Of a stretch of DNA of 25,052 nucleotides, positions 8,501-15,935 are shown one piece after another. The notes below the pieces were generated by a model. It was not told the DNA's origin. It searched no databases and saw nothing but the letters and a program-made list of their open reading frames with translations. The stretch comes from JANLVJ01 sp031363945 (GTDB lineage Bacteria; Bacteroidota; Bacteroidia; Sphingobacteriales; Sphingobacteriaceae). A program made the translations under genes and the position numbers. The stretch is from assembly GCA_031363945.1 (NCBI GenBank), contig JANLVJ010000061.1:1-25052 (forward strand), written 5' to 3'. How positions within the stretch are numbered: the first letter of the stretch is position 1; every line of letters starts with the position of its first letter.

Positions 8501-9313
8501 ATGGCTTATAATTTATTAAAAGGAAAAAAAGGAATTATTTTTGGTGCCCTTGATGAGAAATCAATTGCCTGGAAGACGGCTCAACGTTGTATTGCTGAAG
8601 GAGCAGAAATTGTTTTAACCAATGCTCCTGTTGCCCTTCGGATGGGAGAAATCAATAAGCTTGCCATTGAATGCCATGCTCAGGTGATTCCAGCAGACGT
8701 AACTGTTCAGGCTGATATAGAAAATCTGTTCGCCAAGGCAATGGAAATATTTGGAGGCAAGGTTGACTTTGTTCTGCATTCAATCGGTATGAGTATAAAT
8801 GTGCGTAAAGGGCGGCATTATACTGATACAGATTATGACTTCATGCATAAGGGCTTTGATATTTCAGCTATCAGTCTGCACCGTATTTTGCAGACTGCTT
8901 ATAAAATGGATGCAATCAGCGAATGGGGATCAGTTGTTGCTCTTAGCTATATTGCAGCAGAAAGGGTATTCCCTGATTACAATGATATGGCTGATGCCAA
9001 GGCATTGCTAGAGTCTATCACCCGTAATTTCGGTTACCAGTATGGCATCAAGAATAAGGTTAGAATCAATACCATCTCACAATCACCAACCCGTACTACC
9101 GCAGGTTCAGGAATTAAGGGATTTGATGGTTTTGTAAGTTTTGCCGAAAAAATGTCTCCCCTTGGCAATGCAAATGCAAATCAATGTGCCGATTACGTTG
9201 TAACGCTATTCTCAGATCTAACAAGAATGGTAACCATGCAGAATCTATTTCACGATGGAGGTTTTTCTTCTACTGGTGTTACCCAGTCTGTAGCTGATGT
9301 AATGGGAATTTAA
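8501..9313 (+). CDS. fabI: Enoyl-[acyl-carrier-protein] reductase FabI
   Basis: NAD(P)H-dependent SDR enzyme that reduces trans-2-enoyl-ACP in the last step of each fatty-acid elongation cycle; target of triclosan-type inhibitors. The cofactor-binding N-terminus reads GIIFGALDEKSIAWKTA (11-27), a variant of the FabI 'GxASxxSIAW' loop. The active site shows Tyr150 in LSYIAAERV and the FabI-type Y-x6-K pair Tyr160 and Lys167 (YNDMADAK). The C-terminal GGFSSTG is also typical. Length 270 is normal. It is the last gene of the operon and is followed 17 bp later by a terminator. Confidence 0.95.
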   Translation: MAYNLLKGKKGIIFGALDEKSIAWKTAQRCIAEGAEIVLTNAPVALRMGEINKLAIECHAQVIPADVTVQADIENLFAKAMEIFGGKVDFVLHSIGMSINVRKGRHYTDTDYDFMHKGFDISAISLHRILQTAYKMDAISEWGSVVALSYIAAERVFPDYNDMADAKALLESITRNFGYQYGIKNKVRINTISQSPTRTTAGSGIKGFDGFVSFAEKMSPLGNANANQCADYVVTLFSDLTRMVTMQNLFHDGGFSSTGVTQSVADVMGI

Positions 9314-9330
9314 AAATAATAGTTTTATTA

Positions 9331-9367
9331 AAAAATGCCTGCAATTAACGTTGGGGCATTTTTTTTC
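9331..9367 (+). terminator. Rho-independent terminator of the bamD-fabI operon
   Basis: AAAAATGCC (9331-9339) pairs with GGCATTTTT around a loop of about 15 nt and runs into a T tract (9359-9366), just after the fabI stop. Confidence 0.8.
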
Positions 9368-9487
9368 AAAATATCTCTAATCAAATGTACAAGGCAAACC
9401 TTGCATCATTGGATATTTTGAAGACACTATTTTTCATATCGTCTTTCTAGACAAAATCTTGAATTCTGGATTACTGAAAAAAAATAC

Positions 9488-9835
9488 CTAGCCCGGTTTC
9501 AACCAGGCCCAGGCGTCTTTTATTCCCAGATAGATTCCATCCTCTCTTTCTTCTACTGGATAAGTTTTGACAGCATCACCCTGATCGGCTACTCCCCTGC
9601 CTGTTTTAAGGTCATAAGCATACCTGTGTACCGGACAAACAACACGATTACCTTCACACCAGCCCCTGCTTAAAACACCTCCAGCATGTGGGCAATTGTC
9701 CTGAATAGCAAAATAACCCATTTGATTACGCGCAAGACAAATCTTTTTACCATTGATTATTACCTGCATTAACCCATTAACAGGTAATAGTGCGGCTTGA
9801 TGCTCTTCGGATGTGATCACTTTATGCCAGTCCAT
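9488..9835 (-). CDS. Rieske [2Fe-2S] ferredoxin-like protein
   Basis: Single-domain Rieske protein of 115 residues, probably a cytoplasmic electron carrier resembling ferredoxin subunits of dioxygenase or nitrite-reductase systems. The cluster ligands are visible: CPHAGG (Cys48, His50) and CPVHRYAYD (Cys67, His70). No signal peptide or membrane segment is present. ATG 9835 is chosen as the start. A five-codon extension to a TTG at 9850 exists, but it lies inside the upstream copy of a 16-bp tandem duplication. No oxygenase or reductase partner adjoins it, so its redox partner is unknown. It lies downstream of clpC on the same strand but beyond the clpC terminator. Confidence 0.88.
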   Translation of the reverse strand: MDWHKVITSEEHQAALLPVNGLMQVIINGKKICLARNQMGYFAIQDNCPHAGGVLSRGWCEGNRVVCPVHRYAYDLKTGRGVADQGDAVKTYPVEEREDGIYLGIKDAWAWLKPG

Positions 9836-9852
9836 GTTTATGCCAGTCAATG
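9821..9852. repeat. 16-bp tandem duplication spanning the Rieske gene start
   Basis: TTTATGCCAGTCCATG (9821-9836) is followed immediately by TTTATGCCAGTCAATG (9837-9852), 15 of 16 bases identical. The downstream (coding) copy includes the ATG at 9835 and the first codons; the upstream copy lies in the leader. Confidence 0.9.
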
Positions 9853-9854
9853 TT

Positions 9855-9885
9855 CAATGATAAGAAAAAAGGGCCATGATCAAAA
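9855..9885 (-). promoter_or_regulatory. Candidate promoter of the Rieske gene inside the clpC terminator
   Basis: On the minus strand TTTTG (9881-9885, in the hairpin loop region of the clpC terminator) is followed after 18 nt by TATCATTG (9855-9862), one mismatch from TAnnTTTG. The predicted start lies about 10 nt before the ATG at 9835. Confidence 0.4.
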
Positions 9886-9898
9886 TGATCACAGCCCC
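9864..9898 (-). terminator. Rho-independent terminator of clpC
   Basis: On the minus strand a 12-bp stem (GGGCTGTGATCA with TGATCATGGCCC, including two G-U pairs) closes a short T loop and is followed by six T (9865-9870). It lies 25-50 bp after the clpC stop. Confidence 0.85.
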
Positions 9899-9922
9899 GT
9901 AAATTTAAAAGGTTAATCTTTT

Positions 9923-12463
9923 TTATTTGTCTTCTTCTTCTTTCTTTTTCTTTTTAGGCTTCGGTTGTGGCCCACCATTTGCCACCGTTATCTCACCTTT
10001 CTCGGCATCGAAACCTAGTTCAATTGTATCACCTTCATGCAGTTCACCCTTTAAAATTTCTTCTGCAATTGGATCTTCCAAAAGCTTTTGAATGGCTCTG
10101 TTTAATGGCCTTGCTCCAAAGTTTGGATCATATCCCTTTTCGGCAATATAGTTTTTGGCTTCTTCCGTAAGCCTGATTTGATACCCCAGTGCATAAATAC
10201 GTCCAAATAAACCTTTCAACTCAATATCGATAATCTGAAAGATATCTTCTTTGGTCAAACTATTGAAGACAATAACGTCATCAATACGGTTCAGAAATTC
10301 AGGAGCAAAAGCACGCTTTAAAGCTGTTTCTATAACACCTCTTGAATGTGTATCAGACTGAGAAACTTTTGCAGTAGTACTGAAACCAACACCCTGACCA
10401 AATTCTTTCAATTGACGTGAGCCAATATTTGAAGTCATTATAATGACCGTGTTTCTAAAATCGACCTTTCTTCCCAGACTATCAGTGAGCTGACCTTCGT
10501 CAAGCACCTGTAAAAGAATATTATAAACATCTGGGTGAGCTTTTTCGATCTCATCAAGCAAGACTACAGAATAAGGTTTACGCCTTACCTTTTCAGTTAG
10601 CTGACCACCTTCTTCATAACCTACATATCCTGGAGGCGCACCTACCAGACGAGAAACCGCAAATTTTTCCATGTATTCACTCATGTCAATCTGTATGATA
10701 GAATCATCCGTATCAAACATGAATTTACTTAGTTGCTTTGCAAGCTCAGTTTTTCCAACACCAGTTGGGCCAAGAAAAATAAACGAACCAATTGGTTTCC
10801 TTGGGTCTTTTAAACCAGCACGGGTGCGTTGTATGGCTTTTACTAATTTCTTGATAGCATCTTCCTGTCCAATAATTCGACCCTTAAGCTCATCGCCCAT
10901 ACCAAGCAATTTGATACTGTCAGCCTGACCTACACGCTGAACAGGTATGCCTGTCATCATAGAGACAACCTCAGCAACATTATCAGCTGTTACGGTATAT
11001 CTTTTTGTCTTGGTTTCAGCTTCCCATTCAGTTTTCGCTACTTCAAGCTGCTCGAGCAATTGCTTTTCGGTATCTCTCAGTTTAGCTGCTTCTTCATATT
11101 TCTGACTACGAACAACCCTGTTTTTTTCAACCTTTATTTCTTCAATCTTCTTTTCAACATCAATAATGTTTTGAGGAACGTGAATATTAGTCAAATGAAC
11201 TCTTGATCCTGATTCATCTAAAGCGTCAATAGCTTTATCTGGCAGAAACCGATCGGTAATGTATCTTGCAGTAAGCGAAACACAGGCGTCTATTGCCTCA
11301 GGCGTATAAGTGACACCGTGATGTTCTTCGTATTTATCTTTTATACGGGTTAAAATTTCACGCGTTTCATCGATTGTAGCGGGTTCAACCATTACTTTCT
11401 GAAATCTACGGTCAAGTGCTCCGTCTTTTTCAATATACTGACGGTACTCATTTAATGTAGTTGCTCCAATACACTGAATTTCTCCCCTTGCCAAGGCTGG
11501 TTTGAACATGTTCGAGGCATCAAGAGAACCTGAAGCACCACCAGCACCGACTATTGTATGAATTTCATCAATGAACAGGATCACATCGGGTGACTTCTCG
11601 AGTTCATTCATTACAGCCTTCATTCGTTCTTCGAACTGACCCCGGTATTTGGTACCTGCAACAAGCGAAGCAAGATCAAGCGTAACCACTCTCTTATTGA
11701 AAAGAACCCGTGATACTTTTCGTTGAACAATTCTTAGAGCAAGACCTTCAGCTATGGCTGACTTTCCTACTCCAGGTTCGCCAATAAGGATCGGATTGTT
11801 TTTCTTTCTTCTTGAAAGTATTTGTGAAACACGTTCGATTTCTTTTTCACGACCAACGATCGGGTCTAGTTTACCGTCTTCTGCAGCCTTGGTTAGATCA
11901 CGCCCGAAATTGTCAAGTACAGGGGTTTTTGACTTTACATCTGAAACCTTTTTTGCTGAGCTAAAACTTTCATCTTCTTTAAATCCATCTTCATCAGATG
12001 GACTTTGTGAAGCCTCACTTCTTAAACCGCTTTTATTTGCTTCGACCTCGTTTTTAAAAGTTTCATAGTTGACCTGAAACTGATTAAGTATCTGAGAAGC
12101 AATATTATCTTCATCACGCAAAATCGACAGAATCAGGTGTTCGGTTCCTATGATATCGCTTTTAAAGATTTTGGCTTCAAGATATGTAATCTTCAAAACT
12201 TTCTCTGCCTGTTTGGTCAATGGTATATTGCCCAGGTTTACGGAAGTTCCGCTAGTTCCTCTAACTGCGTCTTCAATTGCTCTGCGTAGCTTTGAGGTAT
12301 CTATGCCTAAACTTCTTAAAAGTTTAATGGCAATGCCTTCCCCCTCTCTTATCAAACCCAGCAGCAGGTGCTCTGTACCAATGTAGTCATGTCCTAAACG
12401 TAATGCTTCTTCACGGCTGTACGATATAACATCTTTGACTCTTGGTGAAAATTTAGCTTCCAT
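9923..12463 (-). CDS. clpC: ATP-dependent Clp protease ATPase subunit ClpC
   Basis: Class I Hsp100 AAA+ unfoldase that feeds proteins to ClpP. The ATG at 12463 (MEAKFSPRVKDVI) is chosen because the longer frame would use TTG at 12490 and adds residues not seen in ClpC; this gives 846 residues. Domains: two Clp_N repeats (about 1-145), an acidic Ser/Lys-rich linker (about 145-185), AAA-1 with GEPGVGKS (228-235) and Walker B VILFIDEIH, an UVR-like coiled region KYEEAAKLRDTEKQLLEQL (about 455-475) that marks ClpC, AAA-2 with GPTGVGKT (565-572) and LLDEIEKAHP, and the C-terminal D2-small domain. A Lys/Glu-rich tail KKKKKEEEDK ends the protein. It is divergent from ettA. Confidence 0.95.
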   Translation of the reverse strand: MEAKFSPRVKDVISYSREEALRLGHDYIGTEHLLLGLIREGEGIAIKLLRSLGIDTSKLRRAIEDAVRGTSGTSVNLGNIPLTKQAEKVLKITYLEAKIFKSDIIGTEHLILSILRDEDNIASQILNQFQVNYETFKNEVEANKSGLRSEASQSPSDEDGFKEDESFSSAKKVSDVKSKTPVLDNFGRDLTKAAEDGKLDPIVGREKEIERVSQILSRRKKNNPILIGEPGVGKSAIAEGLALRIVQRKVSRVLFNKRVVTLDLASLVAGTKYRGQFEERMKAVMNELEKSPDVILFIDEIHTIVGAGGASGSLDASNMFKPALARGEIQCIGATTLNEYRQYIEKDGALDRRFQKVMVEPATIDETREILTRIKDKYEEHHGVTYTPEAIDACVSLTARYITDRFLPDKAIDALDESGSRVHLTNIHVPQNIIDVEKKIEEIKVEKNRVVRSQKYEEAAKLRDTEKQLLEQLEVAKTEWEAETKTKRYTVTADNVAEVVSMMTGIPVQRVGQADSIKLLGMGDELKGRIIGQEDAIKKLVKAIQRTRAGLKDPRKPIGSFIFLGPTGVGKTELAKQLSKFMFDTDDSIIQIDMSEYMEKFAVSRLVGAPPGYVGYEEGGQLTEKVRRKPYSVVLLDEIEKAHPDVYNILLQVLDEGQLTDSLGRKVDFRNTVIIMTSNIGSRQLKEFGQGVGFSTTAKVSQSDTHSRGVIETALKRAFAPEFLNRIDDVIVFNSLTKEDIFQIIDIELKGLFGRIYALGYQIRLTEEAKNYIAEKGYDPNFGARPLNRAIQKLLEDPIAEEILKGELHEGDTIELGFDAEKGEITVANGGPQPKPKKKKKEEEDK

Positions 12464-12472
12464 AAATTGTAC

Positions 12473-12531
12473 GAAATATAAAAATTTCAACGCCTAATGT
12501 ATCATTTTGTTTCATAAATGTATTAGCGTTG
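12473..12531 (-). promoter_or_regulatory. Possible clpC promoter with adjoining inverted repeat
   Basis: TATATTTC on the minus strand (12473-12480) is one base off the -7 consensus and would give a very short leader. Just upstream lies an inverted repeat, CAACGCCTAAT (12488-12498) and ATTAGCGTTG (12522-12531), identical apart from one extra C, with a 23-nt spacer. The position suits a repressor or activator site. The function is inferred only. Confidence 0.35.
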
Positions 12532-12674
12532 TGGCTATCAACGATCAACAATTAAGCCATGCCCCCTGATTTACCTCGCCAGCCACATATTTAAGGTTTA
12601 ACAGTCGATTTATCAACTATAAACGAAAATTTTGGCAATAAAGTTATCTTCGTACCATACAGAAATCAGAAATA

Positions 12675-14357
12675 ATGGCAGACGAAAAAATTATATTTTC
12701 AATGGCTGGGGTAAACAAGATTTACCCCCCTCAGAAACAGGTTTTAAAAAATATTTACCTGAGTTTTTTCTATGGGGCAAAAATCGGCGTAATTGGTTTA
12801 AACGGATCAGGAAAATCATCTCTTTTGAAAATAATTGCTGGTCGTGATCAGGCTTATCAAGGTGAAGTAGTTTTCTCACCGGGGTATACTGTGGGTTATC
12901 TGGAGCAGGAACCACTGATGGACGACACGAAAACAGTACTCGAAGTAGTCGAAGAAGGCGTTTTTGAAATTAAAAATATCCTAAAAGAATACGAGGAAGT
13001 TAATGAACGGTTTGGTTTACCAGAAGTGTATGAAAATGCAGACGTAATGGATAAATTAATGACCAGACAGGGTGAACTTCAAGACCAGATTGATGCATTA
13101 AATGCCTGGGAGATTGATACCACTCTTGAACGTGCTATGGATGCCCTTAGATGCCCGGAACCTCAGGCTCTGGTCGCCAATTTGTCAGGTGGTGAGCGAC
13201 GAAGAGTCGCATTATGTCGCTTATTGCTACAAGAACCCGATGTTTTGCTGCTAGATGAGCCAACCAATCACCTCGATGCCGAATCAGTAGACTGGCTTGA
13301 GCAGCATTTGCGCCAATACAAAGGGACAGTTATTGCTGTCACCCACGACAGATATTTTCTAGATAATGTTGCAGGCTGGATACTTGAGCTCGACAGGGGT
13401 GAAGGAATTCCATGGAAAGGAAATTATTCATCATGGCTTGAGCAAAAGGCAAAACGCCTGTCTCAGGAAGAGAAAACAGAATCAAAACGTCAAAAAACGC
13501 TTGAGCGTGAACTTGAATGGGTCAGAATGGCCCCCAAGGCAAGACAGGCAAAATCAAAAGCCCGACTTGGTGCTTATGATAAAATGTTAAGTGAAGAAAC
13601 AAAAGGTAAGGAAGAAAAACTTGAGCTTTTTATTCCTCCTGGTCCCAGACTCGGAAATATTGTTGTTGAAGCTTCGGGAGTAAGTAAATCGTTTGGTGAT
13701 AAAGTTTTATTTGAAGATCTCAATTTCACATTACCACCAGCGGGTATTGTTGGCATCATCGGACCAAACGGTGCAGGTAAATCCACCTTGTTTCGTATGA
13801 TCATTGGTGAAGAAACACCTGATAAGGGTAGTTTCAGAGTAGGTGATACGGTTCAGCTTGGCTATGTAGATCAAAAACATGATGACCTTGATGCAGCAAA
13901 AACGGTATATGAAAACATTACCGGTGGCACAGAACATATCATGCTGGGCAATAAAAGCATGAATGGAAGAGCTTACGTTTCTAAATTTAATTTTAATGGC
14001 GGAGATCAGCAGAAAAATGTCGGAATTCTTTCTGGGGGTGAGCGTAACCGGGTGCACCTGGCAATTACACTTAAGAAGGGTGCGAATGTTCTGCTACTTG
14101 ATGAGCCTACTAATGATATCGATGTAAACACATTAAGATCACTCGAAGAAGCACTCGATAATTTCGCAGGTTGTGCCGTTGTTATTTCTCACGACCGCTG
14201 GTTTTTAGACCGCATTTGTACCCATATTTTGGCTTTCGAAGGTAACTCTTCAGTTTATTTCTTTGAGGGAAATTACAGCGATTACGAAGAGAATCGTAAA
14301 AAGAGACTTGGTGATCATGGTCCGCACCGAATAAAGTATAAAAGACTGACTGTCTGA
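12675..14357 (+). CDS. ettA: ABC-F protein, energy-dependent translational throttle EttA
   Basis: Soluble ABC-F ATPase with two ABC domains and no membrane segments; EttA binds the ribosomal E site and links early elongation to the ATP/ADP ratio. ABC1 has Walker A GLNGSGKS (41-48), signature LSGGERRR (170-177) and LLLDEPTNHLD (191-201). The arm-containing insert lies at about 95-150. The linker (about 245-325) is charged and basic (MAPKARQAKSKAR). ABC2 has GPNGAGKS (363-370), LSGGERNR (452-459) and LLLDEPTNDID (473-483), the D-I-D end typical of EttA. Length 560 matches the family. It stands alone on the plus strand, divergent from clpC across about 210 bp. Confidence 0.93.
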   Translation: MADEKIIFSMAGVNKIYPPQKQVLKNIYLSFFYGAKIGVIGLNGSGKSSLLKIIAGRDQAYQGEVVFSPGYTVGYLEQEPLMDDTKTVLEVVEEGVFEIKNILKEYEEVNERFGLPEVYENADVMDKLMTRQGELQDQIDALNAWEIDTTLERAMDALRCPEPQALVANLSGGERRRVALCRLLLQEPDVLLLDEPTNHLDAESVDWLEQHLRQYKGTVIAVTHDRYFLDNVAGWILELDRGEGIPWKGNYSSWLEQKAKRLSQEEKTESKRQKTLERELEWVRMAPKARQAKSKARLGAYDKMLSEETKGKEEKLELFIPPGPRLGNIVVEASGVSKSFGDKVLFEDLNFTLPPAGIVGIIGPNGAGKSTLFRMIIGEETPDKGSFRVGDTVQLGYVDQKHDDLDAAKTVYENITGGTEHIMLGNKSMNGRAYVSKFNFNGGDQQKNVGILSGGERNRVHLAITLKKGANVLLLDEPTNDIDVNTLRSLEEALDNFAGCAVVISHDRWFLDRICTHILAFEGNSSVYFFEGNYSDYEENRKKRLGDHGPHRIKYKRLTV

Positions 14358-14503
14358 TTTTTCAAATTTGCCAGGGTATAAAAAGAACGATTACAAATCT
14401 TTTGCAACCTTACTTCGTAAGAATTTAAACTTCAAAATTGTTTTAATTGCCACACATAAGATACTGATAAATATAGTTTTAGACAGATAAAACCATTGGT
14501 TAA

Positions 14504-14540
14504 TCACAAGGTTGTGAGAGAGTGAATACGTCCATTCACT
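14504..14540 (+). promoter_or_regulatory. Two adjacent dyads upstream of the FAS1 gene
   Basis: A palindrome TCACAA-GG-TTGTGA (14504-14517) is followed by a hairpin AGTGAAT-6 nt-ATTCACT (14521-14540) that ends 14 nt before the ATG. The first resembles a dimeric regulator site, the second could fold in the mRNA leader next to the start codon. A -7-like TAGTTTTA lies at 14474-14481. The dyads are seen; their roles are inferred. Confidence 0.45.
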
Positions 14541-14554
14541 TCAAACCATAATAT

Positions 14555-14983
14555 ATGTCAAACATCGTTGAGATTGCCGTAGGCAATGAGAATTTCACAA
14601 CATTAGTAGCAGCAGTTAAAGCAGCAGATTTAGTAGCAACATTATCCGGAACGGGTCCGTTCACAGTTTTTGCACCAGTAAACGCAGCTTTTGCAAAATT
14701 ACCAGCAGGTACAGTTGAAACTTTAGTAAAGCCAGAAAGTAAGACTGCGCTGAGCGGTATTTTAACTTTTCATGTTGTTTCAGGTAAAGTACACGCAAAA
14801 GACCTCACAGATGGTCAGAAAGTGAAGACTGTAAATGGTCAGGAACTAACTGTATCTATTAAAGATGGTGAAGTAAAGATCAATGGAGCCAAAGTAGTAA
14901 TGGCAGACGTTGAAGCTTCAAACGGAGTTATTCACGCAATTGATGCTGTTTTGATTCCAGCAACTGAAAAAGCTACTGCATAA
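14555..14983 (+). CDS. Single-domain fasciclin (FAS1) protein without an export signal
   Basis: One FAS1 domain covering almost the whole 142-residue protein. The H1 box reads FTVFAPVNAAFAKLP (36-50), a central FHVV (72-75) follows, and the H2 box is NGVIHAIDAVLIP (123-135). FAS1 domains usually mediate adhesion outside the cell. Here the domain starts at residue 1-2 (MSNIVEIAVGNENF) with no signal peptide, and an in-frame TAA at 14549 excludes an N-terminal extension. The protein should therefore be cytoplasmic unless exported by an unusual route. The composition is simple and rich in Ala, Val and Lys. It is a single gene with its own leader dyads and terminator. Family certain, function unknown. 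Confidence 0.9.
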   Translation: MSNIVEIAVGNENFTTLVAAVKAADLVATLSGTGPFTVFAPVNAAFAKLPAGTVETLVKPESKTALSGILTFHVVSGKVHAKDLTDGQKVKTVNGQELTVSIKDGEVKINGAKVVMADVEASNGVIHAIDAVLIPATEKATA

Positions 14984-14998
14984 TCAGTTCTCTTTTAT

Positions 14999-15036
14999 AA
15001 AAACCCCTGATTCCTACAAGAACAGGGGTTTTTTTT
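14999..15036 (+). terminator. Rho-independent terminator of the FAS1 gene
   Basis: AAAAACCCCTG (14999-15009) pairs with CAGGGGTTTTT (15023-15033) around a 13-nt loop and ends in a T tract to 15036, 16 bp after the stop codon. Confidence 0.9.
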
Positions 15037-15093
15037 AGTTAAAATAAATAGAATAAATCAATGCTAACAGGTAAGTTCTCATATTCAATTGAT

Positions 15094-15101
15094 TATATTT
15101 G
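15094..15101 (+). promoter_or_regulatory. -7 promoter element of the YkuK-like gene
   Basis: TATATTTG is an exact match to TAnnTTTG and lies 43 bp before the ATG at 15145. No TTTG is visible at the -33 position. Confidence 0.5.
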
Positions 15102-15144
15102 AAATACAATAGTATATAATCTTTACTTATTCATAATATGGGTT

Positions 15145-15618
15145 ATGGGATGGAAAAAATTTAGTGGTGAAAACCTTAGCTCTCCTGTTCTGGATGAAGT
15201 GGAGAAAACCATTGAAAGAGAATATGCCGCTGGAAATAAACTTAAGGTTTGTATTGGTACCGATTCTCAGGTCAAAGGCGCGGTCACTGATTTTGCAACT
15301 GTTATTGTTTTCCTTCGTGAGCACAAGGGAGGCTTTATGTTTATTAATCAGGAACGAACCAGTAGAAAAATGAGTATTAAAGAACGTATGCTCTGTGAAG
15401 TTCAAAAATCAATTGAAATAGCCTATAGCCTTTGTGATCTCCTTGATCTTTATGATGTAGATCTTGAAGTTCATGCAGATATAAATACCAATCCAAATTT
15501 TAAATCAAATGCCGCCTTGCACGAAGCAATGGGTTATATACTGAGCATGGGCTTTGTGTTTAAGGCGAAGCCTGAAGCTTTTGCAAGTTCTTACTGTGCT
15601 AACAAGCTTGTTCATTAA
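15145..15618 (+). CDS. YkuK-like protein with predicted RNase H fold (DUF458)
   Basis: Small cytoplasmic protein of 157 residues matching the DUF458/YkuK family, predicted to have an RNase H-like fold. The role in cells is not established. The family core is visible: CIGTDSQVKG (36-45) with the acidic Asp40 on the first strand, ATVIVFLREHKGG, ERTSRKMSIKERMLCEVQKSIE (about 70-91), and VDLEVHADINTNPNFKSN (about 104-121) with further acidic residues. The domain spans nearly the whole protein. ATG 15145 follows a consensus -7 element by about 40 bp. An upstream ATG at 15139 lies in the same frame (MGMGWKKF would require it) only if codons match; the family alignment favours the start near GWKKFSGENL. 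It has no operon partner. Confidence 0.8.
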   Translation: MGWKKFSGENLSSPVLDEVEKTIEREYAAGNKLKVCIGTDSQVKGAVTDFATVIVFLREHKGGFMFINQERTSRKMSIKERMLCEVQKSIEIAYSLCDLLDLYDVDLEVHADINTNPNFKSNAALHEAMGYILSMGFVFKAKPEAFASSYCANKLVH

Positions 15619-15935
15619 ATTTGATGCATTAGCTCATTTATCATTGTAATTTAGTTTCCCTGAACTTCTGTTCATAAACCTACTTAAGTGTAATTTATAT
15701 TTTAAATAGCCCCTGACTACTTAAGAAAAAGCTACTGTAATTTTAGGTATCTCTTTAATTTTTAATAAATTATAGTGTTTACTGAAATAGGTATTTCTTT
15801 CCTGCGATCAATTTCGTAAACCTTAACTGATTTACTTTTTCTCAATTTTTTTAAGTGTCTTTCTCTTAAGTGTATTTGCAAAGAAAAACGTGCAGCACAG
15901 CGCCGGTTAATTCTTGACATCTAGCGAGAGATACT
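15619..15935. other. AT-rich spacer between convergent genes with a thrice-repeated octamer
   Basis: No gene is recognisable. TTAAGTGT occurs three times in the same orientation (15684-15691, 15851-15858, 15866-15873). No convincing terminator was seen for either convergent gene. Confidence 0.4.

Noticed and set aside
12464..12490. Nine-residue N-terminal extension of ClpC from a TTG
   Set aside because: The ATG at 12463 gives the family's usual opening; the extension overlaps the likely promoter.
15864..15911. GC-rich patch after the radical SAM gene as its terminator
   Set aside because: The possible stem (GTGC/GCAC) has a one-base loop and cannot fold; no alternative stem was convincing.
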